In this document: piece after piece, positions 46,781 to 56,110 of the stretch
How the letters are laid out: the number at the start of each line of letters is the position of its first letter
Position numbering within the stretch: position 1 is the stretch's first letter
Source of the DNA: Bradyrhizobium arachidis
GTDB taxonomy: Bacteria > Pseudomonadota > Alphaproteobacteria > Rhizobiales > Xanthobacteraceae
Length of the DNA stretch: 64,000 nt
Direction of reading: 5' to 3'
Assembly: GCF_015291705.1 (NCBI RefSeq)
Contig: NZ_CP030050.1
Location: 8,742,001 to 8,806,000, forward strand
Position numbers and translations under genes: made by a program
Notes under the pieces: generated by a model
What the model was told of the DNA's origin: nothing
Seen by the model: the letters and a program-made list of their open reading frames with translations, nothing else
Databases searched by the model: none

Positions 46781-49738
46781 ATGGCGAAGAAACCTGCTCC
46801 CCCAAAATCCCCCAAAACCAAGGCCCCGAACTCCAAAGCGCATCGACCCGATGTGCAGCCGATCGGGCCGGCGCTGGCCGAGCTGCTCAATCCCGCGATC
46901 AATCGCGGCGATGCCGGGCTGGGATCGGGCACCGGGCTGCAGCCGCCGCCGGACAATTCGCGCGACCGCCGCGCCGGGGGCGAGGCCGCCGCGCATCGCG
47001 CGCGCGCCTCGACGCCGAAGGAGTTTCCGCAGGACACGACGCGGCCGATGCCGCTGCGGCCCAATCCGCAGCCGCCGGGGGCGCGCGCCTCGACCGAAGG
47101 TTTCGACGAGGCGCCACAAGCCAATTACGGCACTGCCGCCACGATCCCGACGCTCGATCCGGAACTGGCGCGGCAGCTTGGCCTGCCCACCGAAGAAGAC
47201 GACGCGGAAGCGCTGGCGCGCCCGCCACGTTCCAAGATGGAGGCGCTCGGCGTCAAGGCGACCGCCGACGCGCTGGAATCGCTGATCCGCGAAGGACGGC
47301 CGGAGTTCCGCAAGGACGACGGCTCCATGAAGGTGTGGACGCCGCATCGCCCGCCGCGCCCGGAAAAGTCCGAAGGCGGCGTGCGCTTCGAGATCAAGTC
47401 ATCCTACGAGCCGCGCGGCGACCAGCCGACCGCGATCAAGGAGCTGGTCGAGGGCATCGAGCGCAACGACCGCTCGCAGGTGCTGCTCGGCGTCACCGGC
47501 TCCGGCAAGACCTACACCATGGCCAAGGTGATCGAGGCGACGCAGCGCCCCGCGCTGATCCTGGCGCCGAACAAGACGCTCGCCGCCCAGCTCTATGGCG
47601 AGTTCAAGAACTTTTTTCCTGATAACGCGGTCGAGTATTTTGTCAGTTATTACGACTACTACCAGCCTGAAGCGTATGTCCCTCGCACGGACACGTACAT
47701 AGAAAAGGACTCGTCCATCAACGAGCAGATCGACCGCATGCGCCACTCGGCGACGCGCGCGCTGCTCGAACGCGACGACGTCATTATCGTGGCGTCGGTG
47801 TCCTGCATCTACGGTATCGGCTCGGTCGAGACCTACACCGCGATGACCTTCGCGCTGAAGAAGGGCGAGCGCATCGACCAGCGCCAGCTGATCGCCGACC
47901 TCGTCGCACTCCAGTACAAGCGCACCCAGGCCGACTTTACCCGCGGCACGTTTCGCGTGCGCGGCGACGTCATCGACATCTTCCCGGCGCACTATGAGGA
48001 CCGCGCCTGGCGGGTGAATTTGTTCGGCGACACCATCGAACAGATCGAGGAATTCGATCCGCTCACCGGCCACAAGCAGGATGAGCTCGAATTCATCAAG
48101 ATGTACGCCAATTCCCACTACGTGACGCCGCGCCCGACGCTGGTGCAGGCGATCAAGTCGATCAAGTTCGAATTGAAGCAGCGGCTCGACCAGCTGCATG
48201 ATCAAGGCCGTCTGCTCGAAGCGCAGCGACTGGAGCAGCGCACCACGTTCGACCTCGAGATGATGGAGGCGACCGGAAGCTGCGCCGGCATCGAGAACTA
48301 TTCGCGCTATCTCACCGGGCGCCGCCCCGGCGAGCCGCCGCCGACGCTGTTCGAATACGTCCCCGACAACGCGCTGATCTTCGCCGACGAGAGCCACGTC
48401 ACCATCCCGCAGATCGGCGCCATGTTCCGCGGCGACTTCCGCCGCAAGGCGACGCTGGCCGAATACGGCTTCCGCCTGCCATCCTGCATGGACAACCGCC
48501 CCTTGCGCTTCGAGGAGTGGGACATGATGCGGCCGCAGACGGTTGCGGTGTCGGCGACGCCGAGCGGCTGGGAGCTCAACGAGAGCGGCGGCGTCTTTGT
48601 CGAGCAGGTCATCCGCCCGACCGGCTTGATCGATCCCCCTGTCGACATCCGCCCCGCCCGCACCCAGGTCGACGATCTCGTCGGCGAGGTCCGCGCCACC
48701 GCGCAGGCCGGCTATCGCTCGCTGATCACGGTGCTCACCAAGCGCATGGCGGAGGACCTCACCGAATATCTGCACGAGCAGGGCATTCGCGTCCGCTACA
48801 TGCACAGCGACATCGACACCATCGAGCGCATCGAGATCATCCGCGACCTCCGTCTCGGTGCGTTCGACGCGCTGGTCGGCATCAACCTGCTGCGCGAGGG
48901 TCTCGACATTCCCGAATGCGCGCTGGTCGCGATCCTCGACGCCGACAAGGAAGGCTTTTTGCGCAGCGAGACCTCGCTGATCCAGACCATCGGCCGCGCC
49001 GCGCGCAACGTCGACGGCAAGGTGATCCTCTATGCCGACAGCATGACCGGCTCGATGGAGCGCGCCATTGCGGAAACCAATCGGCGTCGCGAAAAACAGG
49101 TCGAGTACAACAACGCCAACGGCATCACGCCGGAGAGCGTGAAGAAGCAGATCGGCGACATCCTCAACTCCGTCTACGAGCGCGACCACGTGCTTGTCGA
49201 GGTCGGCGGCCACGACATGACCGACGACGTCATCTCGATCGGCCACAACTTTGAAGCCGTGCTCGCCGATCTGGAAACGCGGATGCGCGAGGCCGCTGCC
49301 GATTTGAACTTCGAGGAAGCCGCGCGCCTGCGCGACGAAGTCAAGCGCCTGCGCGCGACAGAGCTTGCGGTGGTCGACGACCCGACCGCGAAGCAGCGCG
49401 CCGTCGCGGGCAAGGCCGGCGCCTATGCGGGAGCGAAGAAGTATGGCGACGCCGCGAACCTGCCGGTGAGTGCCATGAAGAAAAAGACCGTGAGCTCTGC
49501 GCTGAAAGCCAGCGGCGGAGGCAGCGGATCGCGGGTGCACAAGCCGCATCTCGACGAGATGCACGGGCCGGAATCGCTGCCCTATCGCGCCAATCAGACG
49601 CTACCGTCAAAGCCGTTCGGCAGCACGAGCCGGATCATCCAGCCGACGGACTCAAGGCAGTCCGGGCCGGAGTTCGGGCCCGCGCCGAAGTCGACGGGTG
49701 GAGCGCCGGGACGACGCGGGGGCTGGAAGAAGCGGTAG
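46781..49738 (+). CDS. uvrB: excinuclease ABC subunit B with long extra tails
   Basis: 985 residues against about 670 in E. coli; the extra length is a disordered Pro/Ala/Arg-rich N-terminal part of about 200 residues and a C-terminal tail of about 110. UvrB takes the UvrA-scanned lesion, opens DNA and recruits UvrC. The core starts at [20 protein letters not shown]; Walker A is [10 protein letters not shown]; the beta-hairpin is [20 protein letters not shown]; the helicase motifs are [22 protein letters not shown] and QTIGRAARN; the UVR domain at about 840-880 has [15 protein letters not shown]. Around 47620-47710 the codon choice turns AT-rich (see findings). Confidence 0.97.
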   Translation: MAKKPAPPKSPKTKAPNSKAHRPDVQPIGPALAELLNPAINRGDAGLGSGTGLQPPPDNSRDRRAGGEAAAHRARASTPKEFPQDTTRPMPLRPNPQPPGARASTEGFDEAPQANYGTAATIPTLDPELARQLGLPTEEDDAEALARPPRSKMEALGVKATADALESLIREGRPEFRKDDGSMKVWTPHRPPRPEKSEGGVRFEIKSSYEPRGDQPTAIKELVEGIERNDRSQVLLGVTGSGKTYTMAKVIEATQRPALILAPNKTLAAQLYGEFKNFFPDNAVEYFVSYYDYYQPEAYVPRTDTYIEKDSSINEQIDRMRHSATRALLERDDVIIVASVSCIYGIGSVETYTAMTFALKKGERIDQRQLIADLVALQYKRTQADFTRGTFRVRGDVIDIFPAHYEDRAWRVNLFGDTIEQIEEFDPLTGHKQDELEFIKMYANSHYVTPRPTLVQAIKSIKFELKQRLDQLHDQGRLLEAQRLEQRTTFDLEMMEATGSCAGIENYSRYLTGRRPGEPPPTLFEYVPDNALIFADESHVTIPQIGAMFRGDFRRKATLAEYGFRLPSCMDNRPLRFEEWDMMRPQTVAVSATPSGWELNESGGVFVEQVIRPTGLIDPPVDIRPARTQVDDLVGEVRATAQAGYRSLITVLTKRMAEDLTEYLHEQGIRVRYMHSDIDTIERIEIIRDLRLGAFDALVGINLLREGLDIPECALVAILDADKEGFLRSETSLIQTIGRAARNVDGKVILYADSMTGSMERAIAETNRRREKQVEYNNANGITPESVKKQIGDILNSVYERDHVLVEVGGHDMTDDVISIGHNFEAVLADLETRMREAAADLNFEEAARLRDEVKRLRATELAVVDDPTAKQRAVAGKAGAYAGAKKYGDAANLPVSAMKKKTVSSALKASGGGSGSRVHKPHLDEMHGPESLPYRANQTLPSKPFGSTSRIIQPTDSRQSGPEFGPAPKSTGGAPGRRGGWKKR

Positions 49739-49761
49739 GGACGCAGCGGCGCCAGTCGTGG

Positions 49762-49804
49762 CTATGGATTCCGGGCTCGCCGCTTTGCGGCGCCCGGAAT
49801 GACG
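49762..49804. repeat. GATTCCGGGC-type hairpin after uvrB
   Basis: ATGGATTCCGGGCTCGCCGC and GCGGCGCCCGGAATGACGG form a hairpin, one arm of the family at 10203. It may end the uvrB transcript. Confidence 0.75.
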
Positions 49805-49820
49805 GCGGAGAGATGTCCCC

Positions 49821-50210
49821 TTACCCCACACTCGCCGTCACCACCGCCATCACCGACAGCAGCAGTACGATCGTCATGAGCTGAAGTGACGCGACCGGCT
49901 GGGTGCGCCAGGCGGTGATCTTGTCGGACAGCGACAGATGGGCCTCGAAGAATTTCGGTTCGTAGACAGTCTTGAAGAAGCCGGGGAAGCTCGGGCCGAG
50001 AGTCACCGCGAGCAGCGCGTGCATCAGCGAGGCGATAGCGACGAAGATGGCGACGCCGGGGTCGCCGACGAGGTCGTGGTTGCCGATCAGCTTGAGCAGG
50101 AAGGCCGCGGCGGCGAAGGTCGGGAAGCTCTGCAGCGTGGCGGTCAGCGCGAGGCCTTCGAGCGCGTTGTGGAGGCGGGACTTTCTCGCGGCGGCGATGG
50201 TGGCGGCCAT
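49821..50210 (-). CDS. small membrane protein
   Basis: 129 residues from ATG at 50210 (GGGAG seven bases upstream); a reading to 50237 is less likely. Three or four hydrophobic segments: ATLQSFPTFAAAAFLLKL, GVAIFVAIASLMHALLAVTL, and VASLQLMTIVLLLSVMAVV. No signature I know. It overlaps a longer frame in another phase that has no coding character. Confidence 0.65.
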   Translation of the reverse strand: MAATIAAARKSRLHNALEGLALTATLQSFPTFAAAAFLLKLIGNHDLVGDPGVAIFVAIASLMHALLAVTLGPSFPGFFKTVYEPKFFEAHLSLSDKITAWRTQPVASLQLMTIVLLLSVMAVVTASVG

Positions 50211-50327
50211 GGCATGTCTCCCTGGTGACATGCACATGACGCTATCCGCACCGGCGAGGGCGTGATGTGAGATGGGTCACGCCAATGGCGGCAACCCTTC
50301 CCACGGCGGAGGGTGAGGCGAACGGCT

Positions 50328-50507
50328 TTAGAGCTGGCGGAAGAACACCAGGTAGATGGCGAGGCCCATTGTCGAGAACGACAGCAGGACGCCGAGCCAA
50401 TTGTATTTGACGCCTCGCGAGCGGAAGACGCTGACGACGAACGCGACGATGAAGCCGAGGAGCAAGGTGGCGAGGACGACACCCCACCGATACTTCACGA
50501 TATCCAT
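50328..50507 (-). CDS. two-TM microprotein
   Basis: 59 residues: MDIVKYRWGV leads into a helix (VLATLLLGFIVAFVVSVF), then RSRGVKYNWLG, a second helix (VLLSFSTMGLAIYLVFF) and the stop. ATG at 50507. It is a typical two-helix hairpin with positive-charged loop. Function unknown; it may belong with its membrane neighbour at 49821. Confidence 0.65.
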   Translation of the reverse strand: MDIVKYRWGVVLATLLLGFIVAFVVSVFRSRGVKYNWLGVLLSFSTMGLAIYLVFFRQL

Positions 50508-50594
50508 CGCCCGCTTCCGCTCAACCCCAGCGTTTGTGAGCGGAACTTACCATCAGGGCATGCCGAGTAGAAGGCGGGGAACGCGGTTTTCCGC

Positions 50595-50843
50595 CTACAG
50601 CTTGCCCTGCCCGTTCAGCTGCCCCTGCTGTTGTCGCTGCCTTTCCTGCTGCATTTGCTGTTCTTTCGCATGATGCCGGCCGTAGAGGCAGCCGGCGGCG
50701 GCGCCGAGCATGCCGTGATGGCCGGCATAGTGGCCGGCGACGCCGCCGACGACGGCGCCCTTGATGCAGCCCTTGGCGTTGGCGGCGGAGCTCGCGCCAA
50801 GCATCAAAAGTGCGGCGGCGATGGCGAGAAGCGGGGATTTCAT
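50595..50843 (-). CDS. secreted glycine-zipper-like protein
   Basis: 82 residues from ATG at 50843. Signal peptide LLAIAAALLMLGASSAANA, then KGCIKGAVVGGVAGHYAGHH with GMLGAAAGCLYGRH, a Gly-zipper region, then a Gln-rich, charged tail (QQMQQERQRQQQ). Small proteins of this shape are abundant in Bradyrhizobium; the role is unknown. Confidence 0.75.
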   Translation of the reverse strand: MKSPLLAIAAALLMLGASSAANAKGCIKGAVVGGVAGHYAGHHGMLGAAAGCLYGRHHAKEQQMQQERQRQQQGQLNGQGKL

Positions 50844-51113
50844 GGATCGTTGTCTCCGGATGCGATGTCTAGTTCTCAACGAGTGCAAGCGGGCCCGGGT
50901 TCCCTGGCGCGGCGCGCCCGCCGGTGTGCGCAGGGTGTCACCGGGTGCGGCCGAATTCGCGCATGCGGATGCAAACGCAATCCACAATTGCACCCCATGA
51001 ACCGGGTATTGCGCTCGCGCGTCATACCTTGTGCCCTGTGTTTTTGCGGATTGAAGCGCGCGCGAGCGGCGCGATAGCGTTTGCAATCCACGGCCGAGGA
51101 AAGGCGGCGCCGC

Positions 51114-51560
51114 ATGACGGTTGAAAAGCTGAACAGGCAGCGTGTGCTGCATCTGCTCGACGCCTTCGCGCGCGGCGATCTCGAGACCGCGCTGTCGTGC
51201 TGCACCGAGGACGTCGACTTCCTCACCCATGCGCCGATCGACGTGCTGCCGCACATGGTGCCGCGGCACGGCAAGGCCGAGCTGCGCGAGCTCTGGCAGA
51301 CGATCTGGTCGCGCTATTCGGAGATCCGCTACAAGGCGCCGCACATCCTCGCCGACGGCGACGAGGTCGCGACCTACATGCACAGCTATTTCAAGAAGCG
51401 CAGCAACGGCCGCATCGTGCAGTTCGACATGGCGGTATTCTACACCTTCCGCGGCGGGCAGGTCTCGCAGATCCGCGAGATCATCGATTCCTACGATCTG
51501 GTGCAGCAGGTGCTGGAGCGCGAGATCGGGCCGCTGATCATGGGGCGGCGGGTGGATTGA
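51114..51560 (+). CDS. NTF2-like (SnoaL-type) protein
   Basis: 148 residues from ATG at 51114. It is a single NTF2-like fold: RQRVLHLLDAFARGDLETAL opens the helical part and the sheet carries YMHSYFKKRSNGRIVQFDMA, with FRGGQVSQIREIIDSYDLVQ. Such proteins bind or isomerise small molecules; residues typical of steroid isomerases are not obvious. A divergent paralogue is at 51920, sharing the IDSYDLVQQVLER / IDTFDLVEQALGR ending. Confidence 0.8.
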   Translation: MTVEKLNRQRVLHLLDAFARGDLETALSCCTEDVDFLTHAPIDVLPHMVPRHGKAELRELWQTIWSRYSEIRYKAPHILADGDEVATYMHSYFKKRSNGRIVQFDMAVFYTFRGGQVSQIREIIDSYDLVQQVLEREIGPLIMGRRVD

Positions 51561-51582
51561 GTGTCGAGGCGATCACCGCTGC

Positions 51583-51719
51583 GCTCCCTCGCCCCGTTCT
51601 TACGGGGAGAGGGTGGGGGTGAGGGGCTCTCTCCACGCATCAGGTCGCAATGAGACCTGTACCCCCTCACCCGGATCGCAAGAGCGATCCGACCTCTCCC
51701 CGCTTGCGGGGAGAGGTGA
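51583..51719. repeat. CTCTCCCCG-type repeat
   Basis: CTCGCCCCGTTCTTACGGGG and AGGGTGGGGGTGAGGGG on the left; CCCCCTCACCCGGATCGC, GAGCGATCC and CTCTCCCCGCTTGCGGGG on the right. It lies between the two NTF2-like genes and is the main content of 51561-51919. Confidence 0.82.
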
Positions 51720-51919
51720 AGCAGAAACCGGAAAACTACGGGCTTCTATTGTAAATCTCACAAAACGCCATCAATTGTGCATTGCGAAAACGTGAATTGC
51801 GTTTTGGCCGAAATCCCTTACCTTGTTCGCATACAAATGAGTTGAACGCCCCGGGGCACATTGCGGTGCATGGGGCCGTTTTCCGTTTTTTCTGCAAGCC
51901 AGCTTCAGGACTGCCCCAA

Positions 51920-52360
51920 ATGACAGAGCACAGCCTCTGGCGTTTTTCGCGTGCGTTGCATCGCGCGATCAACGACCGGCATTTCGAGGACATCGAGTCC
52001 CTGATCGACGAGGACGTCGAGTGGGCGCTCTATGGTCCCATCGACATGTTTCCATTCCTCGGCGCACGCCAGGGCCGGGACGCCGTGCTCGAGGTCATCC
52101 GCCAGCTCGCCGACAATTTCCAGGTCCGTCGCTTCGACCGCGAGAGCATCATGCTGGGCGTGGATTCCGCCGCCTCGATGCTGCGCTATTCGCTGACGGC
52201 GCTCGATTCCAACAAGCCGATTTCCTTGCGGGTCGCCCAATTCGCCCAGTTCAAGGCAGGCAAGCTGATCAGCATGCGCGTGCTGATCGACACCTTCGAC
52301 CTGGTCGAGCAGGCACTCGGCCGCGCCATTCATCTGCCGAAGATGACCAGCGCCGGCTGA
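51920..52360 (+). CDS. NTF2-like (SnoaL-type) protein, second copy
   Basis: 146 residues from ATG at 51920; a reading to 51782 is not supported. FSRALHRAINDRHFEDIESL and VEWALYGPIDMFPFLGARQG align with the first copy (APIDVLPHMVPRHG). SLRVAQFAQFKAGKLISMRV is the central sheet. It may be an old paralogue; substrate unknown. Confidence 0.8.
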   Translation: MTEHSLWRFSRALHRAINDRHFEDIESLIDEDVEWALYGPIDMFPFLGARQGRDAVLEVIRQLADNFQVRRFDRESIMLGVDSAASMLRYSLTALDSNKPISLRVAQFAQFKAGKLISMRVLIDTFDLVEQALGRAIHLPKMTSAG

Positions 52361-52633
52361 GGGGGACGCCAACGGGCCCCGCTTTTCGGGATCGATGACG
52401 ACGCTTGACGCGACGTCCTGGCTTCCAGCCCCGCCGGATGCCGTCGTGTCACGAGCTCGTCATCGGGCGCGCGCCTTTTCGCGCGGCCCGTTGGTTCGCG
52501 TCCGCGCGAGTTGCCACAATTTCGCAACGATAGATCAGCATCTATGCCTGCGGACCGAATGGCGCATGGTCATCACCGAAGGCCGCCTTATATTATTGGC
52601 GGACGGCATGCGCCGGGGCTCGCGGGCAGGACG

Positions 52634-53554
52634 ATGGAATTCTCGACAGGTTTTGGCTGGACCAGGCTGCCGGTGCTGGCGGCCGCGTTCATTGTCGGCT
52701 CGGTGCTGACGGTCTCGGCGCAGATCATTCCGCCCTTCTCCCCCGGCCCGGCCGCAGCGCCCGACGACGAGGAAGCCGAGACGGCGGAGGCCCCCAGCGT
52801 CAATGATCCCGACATCATGAAGGGCATCGACGTCGACAAGCTCGACTGGAGCCAGCTCGCCATCGACGCCGGCACGCTCAACGACATCATCGCCGCCAAG
52901 AAACGCGCCCAGGCCACGGCCAATAACGGGCTGAACTGGTCGTCGAACGCCAACGCCAACGGCTCCTCCGCGGTGACCGTGAAGCAGTCGGTGTTCGAGT
53001 TCTGGGACACCAGGATCGGCGCCGACATGACGGTGGCGAGCGAGCCGCGGACGATGTCCGAGCTGCTGGCGCAGAAGGCCGCCAATGGCGGCAGCCTGCC
53101 GCAATCCTCCGGCAGCGCCTGGGCGACCGCGACCGCGCCGGGCGCGGGCGCGATCTGGGACAAGACCGCGGTCGAAGCGCGTGTCGATCCCGGCTCCGAA
53201 CAGAGCAAGCTCGGGGCATCGCTGACCAAGTCGATGCCGCTGTCGGGCGACACGTCGCTGACGCTGCAGAACGGCTACAGCGTCAACCAGCAGGGCACCA
53301 CCGCCGTGCCCGGCATCGGCGGCCACATCACGCGCAATTACGAGACCGACCAGAGCGCCAAGGTCACCATCACCGACACCGGCACCAGCATCAGCGCCGG
53401 CCAGTCGCTGTCGACCACCGACGACAAATGGCTGCGCAAGGTCGGCGCCGAGCAAAAGCTGTTCGACAACGTCACCGTCTCCGGCTCGGTCGGCGAGACC
53501 TCGCAGGGCGCGATCAACAAGAGCGTGACGGCGGGCTTCAAGAAGAGCTGGTAG
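52634..53554 (+). CDS. secreted protein, possible outer-membrane barrel-like
   Basis: 306 residues from ATG at 52634 (CAGGACG upstream). Signal peptide LPVLAAAFIVGSVLTVSAQ. An acidic spacer (DDEEAETAEAP) leads to alternating Ser/Thr/Asn-rich strands such as DTSLTLQNGYSVNQ and DNVTVSGSVGETSQG, ending in FKKSW with a C-terminal Trp, the terminal aromatic residue favoured by BAM-inserted barrels. No family I recognise; barrel is inference. Confidence 0.65.
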   Translation: MEFSTGFGWTRLPVLAAAFIVGSVLTVSAQIIPPFSPGPAAAPDDEEAETAEAPSVNDPDIMKGIDVDKLDWSQLAIDAGTLNDIIAAKKRAQATANNGLNWSSNANANGSSAVTVKQSVFEFWDTRIGADMTVASEPRTMSELLAQKAANGGSLPQSSGSAWATATAPGAGAIWDKTAVEARVDPGSEQSKLGASLTKSMPLSGDTSLTLQNGYSVNQQGTTAVPGIGGHITRNYETDQSAKVTITDTGTSISAGQSLSTTDDKWLRKVGAEQKLFDNVTVSGSVGETSQGAINKSVTAGFKKSW

Positions 53555-53576
53555 GCCTAGCCCCACTCTTTCCCCT

Positions 53577-53706
53577 TGTCCTGAGGGCGCTCCGAAGGAG
53601 CGCGTCTCGAAGGATCGAGGCCCCGCAGCGGCGGGGCCCGCATGGTTCTCGCGGCGATGCGCAGCATCGTCCGCTGCGCGCTTCGCGCTCCTCACCATGA
53701 GGGGAT
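53577..53706. repeat. CTGAGG...CTCACCATGAGG repeat
   Basis: CTGAGGGCGCTCCGAAGGAG and CTCGAAGGATCGAGGCC, with GCGGGGCCCGCATGG and CTCACCATGAGGGG at the far end. Same family as 28030-28161. It is the only recognisable content of 53555-53890. Confidence 0.75.
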
Positions 53707-53890
53707 AGGATCATCTTCACAGCAGCCGTTCACATTTCCCTAACCATACGCCACGGCAAAGCCCCCGAATGGTCCGCCCTTGCCGCATCTTGGCCCAGTT
53801 GCGGCCAAAATCGGGCGCCCTAGTCAGCCTACAGAACGCCGTCGTGCGGGGGACACTCGCGCTGCGCTCAACGCGATCAGGGGAACAACG

Positions 53891-54313
53891 ATGAACGCTA
53901 CTCGTCCGGAAAAGATCGAATCCACCGAGACCGAGACGGTCGACACCGACCTCGCCGCCGTGACCGAGGTCGAGGCCGGCATCCGCGACTTCGTCCGCAA
54001 TGACATCGCCTATCTGCGCCGGCCGGCGACGCCGACCACCGACGCGCCGCCGCTCGATCCGAGCGCGGAGGCCACCGTCACCAATGTCAACTCGCTGATC
54101 CAGCGCGTCGCCGGCACTTCGCTCGCCGAGATCGAGAACCTGATCTCCGAGCTCGAGAGCCTGCGCGACCTGCTCCATGCCGAAGGCCAGCGCGTCCAGC
54201 GCGAGATCTCCGGCTACGCCCAGCTCAGCCAGGCCGCGATGAAGTCGACCCGCATGATCTCCGACAACGTCGCGCAGTGGAAGCGCGCCGCCGACGGCCT
54301 GCGCAACAGCTAA
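53891..54313 (+). CDS. hypothetical coiled-coil protein
   Basis: 140 residues from ATG at 53891 (AGGGGAACAACG upstream). After a Thr/Glu-rich start, IRDFVRNDIAYLRRPATPTT, then a helical region with SLAEIENLISELESLRDLLH and EGQRVQREISGYAQLSQAA that looks like a coiled coil. No signal peptide. Function unknown. Followed by a clear terminator. Confidence 0.68.
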   Translation: MNATRPEKIESTETETVDTDLAAVTEVEAGIRDFVRNDIAYLRRPATPTTDAPPLDPSAEATVTNVNSLIQRVAGTSLAEIENLISELESLRDLLHAEGQRVQREISGYAQLSQAAMKSTRMISDNVAQWKRAADGLRNS

Positions 54314-54336
54314 GCGCCAGCTTCAAGCATCAGTGG

Positions 54337-54370
54337 CCGCCGCGTTCCCGGAAGGGAGCGCGGCGGTTTT
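54337..54370 (+). terminator. intrinsic terminator
   Basis: CCGCCGCG / CGCGGCGG stem with an inner TTCCCGGAAGGGAG loop that can also pair, followed by TTTTGATT. It lies 23 bases after the preceding gene. Confidence 0.85.
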
Positions 54371-54484
54371 GATTCGTGCAGGTCTCGTGCCCCGGACACG
54401 AGAGTCCACTTTGAACCCTCTCCCCCTCCCCGGCGACCAATGCCAAGCGCCCGTGCCGTCACGGCCGGGCCGGGGACATCTCAG

Positions 54485-54622
54485 ATGGAAAGCATTCGGC
54501 CCGACAACACGGACCCCATCCCGCTGCGGCCCGCGCCGAACCAGTTCGGCACGATCATGCTGCGCTTTGTCGGGCTGCTCGTGGTTGCGATCGCCATCTT
54601 GGCGTTCGTCTATAGCCGCTAA
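54485..54622 (+). CDS. single-TM microprotein
   Basis: 45 residues from ATG at 54485 (GGGGACATC upstream): IRPDNTDPIPLRPAPNQFG, then the helix IMLRFVGLLVVAIAILAFVY, stop SR. A tail-anchored shape with the N-terminus in the cytosol. No function known. It ends 37 bases from a convergent microprotein gene. Confidence 0.6.
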   Translation: MESIRPDNTDPIPLRPAPNQFGTIMLRFVGLLVVAIAILAFVYSR

Positions 54623-54658
54623 GCTGAAGGCCGGATCCGGCCGCGAAGATTTAAGATC

Positions 54659-54805
54659 TTACCGGGCCGCTTCCACGGTTGAGGCTTCCAGGGTGTAGGC
54701 GCCGTCGGCATAGCCCTTCACCACCATGCCGGCAACCAGCATCACGGCCAGCGTGGCGGTAGCAAAAATGAATCCGACCAGCTTGAGTGCGCCGCGGTCT
54801 GCCAT
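54659..54805 (-). CDS. single-TM microprotein
   Basis: 48 residues from ATG at 54805: MADRGALKLVG leads into one helix (FIFATATLAVMLVAGMVV) and a soluble tail (KGYADGAYTLEASTVEAAR). A longer reading in another phase there lacks coding character. Function unknown. Confidence 0.6.
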   Translation of the reverse strand: MADRGALKLVGFIFATATLAVMLVAGMVVKGYADGAYTLEASTVEAAR

Positions 54806-55003
54806 GGTCCTCGTCCCCTGTTCTCTGCCCATTTCGTTTCAATTAGACAGCGACAGGTTCATAATTGGTTAGCAACTCGATGGTTCCGCCGACTGCTTCG
54901 CGGGTAACCATGTTGAGCAGGCTTATGGCAGCCGCCCGGAATCGCGTCCATAGCGCGCGGGCAACACTCGCGCACTCATTTGCCCGTTCATCCTGGAACA
55001 GAT

Positions 55004-55483
55004 CTAAGCCTTCGCGCGCATCGGCACGAAGGCGCTGGCGGTGATGGAATAGACTTCCTCGCCGCGCTGGTTGGTGCCGGTGGTCTGGGCCGTCAAAATG
55101 CCCCAGCCGGGGCGCGAGGCGGAGGTGCGCTTGTCGATGACGACGTTGACGTAAGAGACCGTATCGCCGGCGAGCACCGGCTTGATCCAGCGCAAATCGC
55201 GAAAGCCCGGCGACGGGCCCCACACCGCGACCTCCTCGCCGCGCGCTGCGGCTTCCCGCGCCAGACGCTGGCCATCCGCGACAAGCAGGCTCATGCAGGC
55301 CGAGCCGACATGCCAGCCGGAAGCAGCGAGCCCGCCGAACAGCGAGTTCTTGCCCTCTTCCTCGTCGAGGTGGAAGCGCTGCGGATCGAACTTTGCGGCG
55401 AACGTCTTGATGGACTCCGCCGTGAACGTATAGGCGCCGATCTCGCGGCGCTGGCCGATCGCGATGTCTTCGAAGAACCGCAT
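55004..55483 (-). CDS. MaoC-like hydratase/dehydratase, second gene of pair
   Basis: 159 residues from ATG at 55483, one base overlapping the stop of the upstream gene (TGATG). Hot-dog fold with the R-hydratase pattern FAAKFDPQRFHLDEEEGK (Asp and His of the D-x4-H pair) and SLFGGLAASGWHVGSACM. It would hydrate enoyl-CoA compounds or related thioesters. Together with its partner it resembles two-chain or paired MaoC systems of alphaproteobacteria. Substrate unknown. Confidence 0.85.
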   Translation of the reverse strand: MRFFEDIAIGQRREIGAYTFTAESIKTFAAKFDPQRFHLDEEEGKNSLFGGLAASGWHVGSACMSLLVADGQRLAREAAARGEEVAVWGPSPGFRDLRWIKPVLAGDTVSYVNVVIDKRTSASRPGWGILTAQTTGTNQRGEEVYSITASAFVPMRAKA

Positions 55484-55935
55484 CAGACCGCTCCCTCGCG
55501 CCGCTTGATCAGGATCGGCGAGGTCATCTCGCAGAGCGCCTGCCCGGCCGCGTTGCGCACGGTGCATTTGAACTTGACGATGCCGAGTGTGGGGCGGCTC
55601 TTCGAGGCGCGCGCCTCCACGACATCGACGTCGAGCATAAGATCATCACCGGGCCTGAGCGGCGAGAGCCAGCGCACTTCGTCGACGCCGGGCGAGCCGA
55701 GCGAGGCGGCGCGGGTGATGAAGCCGTCGGCCATCATCCGCATCATCAGCGAGCACAGGTGCCAGCCGGAGCCGGACAGGCCGCGCAGCATGCTCTTGCT
55801 GGCAGCCTCCTCGTCGAGATGCATCGGCTGCGGATCGAACTCGGCGGCGAAGGCCAGGATCTCGTCGCGGGTGACATGGCGCGGGCCGAATGTGCCGTAC
55901 CGGCCGGGCGGGAAGTCTTCGAAGGTCAGGGTCAT
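55483..55935 (-). CDS. MaoC-like hydratase/dehydratase, first gene of pair
   Basis: 150 residues. FAAEFDPQPMHLDEEAASKS shows the D-x4-H motif; LRGLSGSGWHLCSLMMRMM is the second conserved segment. It is a paralogue of the gene downstream (HLDEE, GLSGSGWH versus GLAASGWH) and is coupled to it. The duplication is probably old. A possible heterodimer is inferred. Confidence 0.87.
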   Translation of the reverse strand: MTLTFEDFPPGRYGTFGPRHVTRDEILAFAAEFDPQPMHLDEEAASKSMLRGLSGSGWHLCSLMMRMMADGFITRAASLGSPGVDEVRWLSPLRPGDDLMLDVDVVEARASKSRPTLGIVKFKCTVRNAAGQALCEMTSPILIKRREGAV

Positions 55936-56110
55936 CTTGGGAGTGCGTTGCGGAAATGACAGATTGTGGCCGCAGTTTGCGGCAATCTCAACCCGCCGGC
56001 CCGCATGGCTCGTGCTACATAGGAGGCGGCTGTCTTGATTTGAGTCGGGTCAAGGCCGAGGCCCGAGTGACGTCCCGATCCGAAAGTCCCGATTTGCCCT
56101 GGGGAGAGCA

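Noticed and set aside
47399..49564. 721-residue minus-strand reading over uvrB
   Set aside because: Antisense shadow; uvrB is unmistakable on the plus strand.
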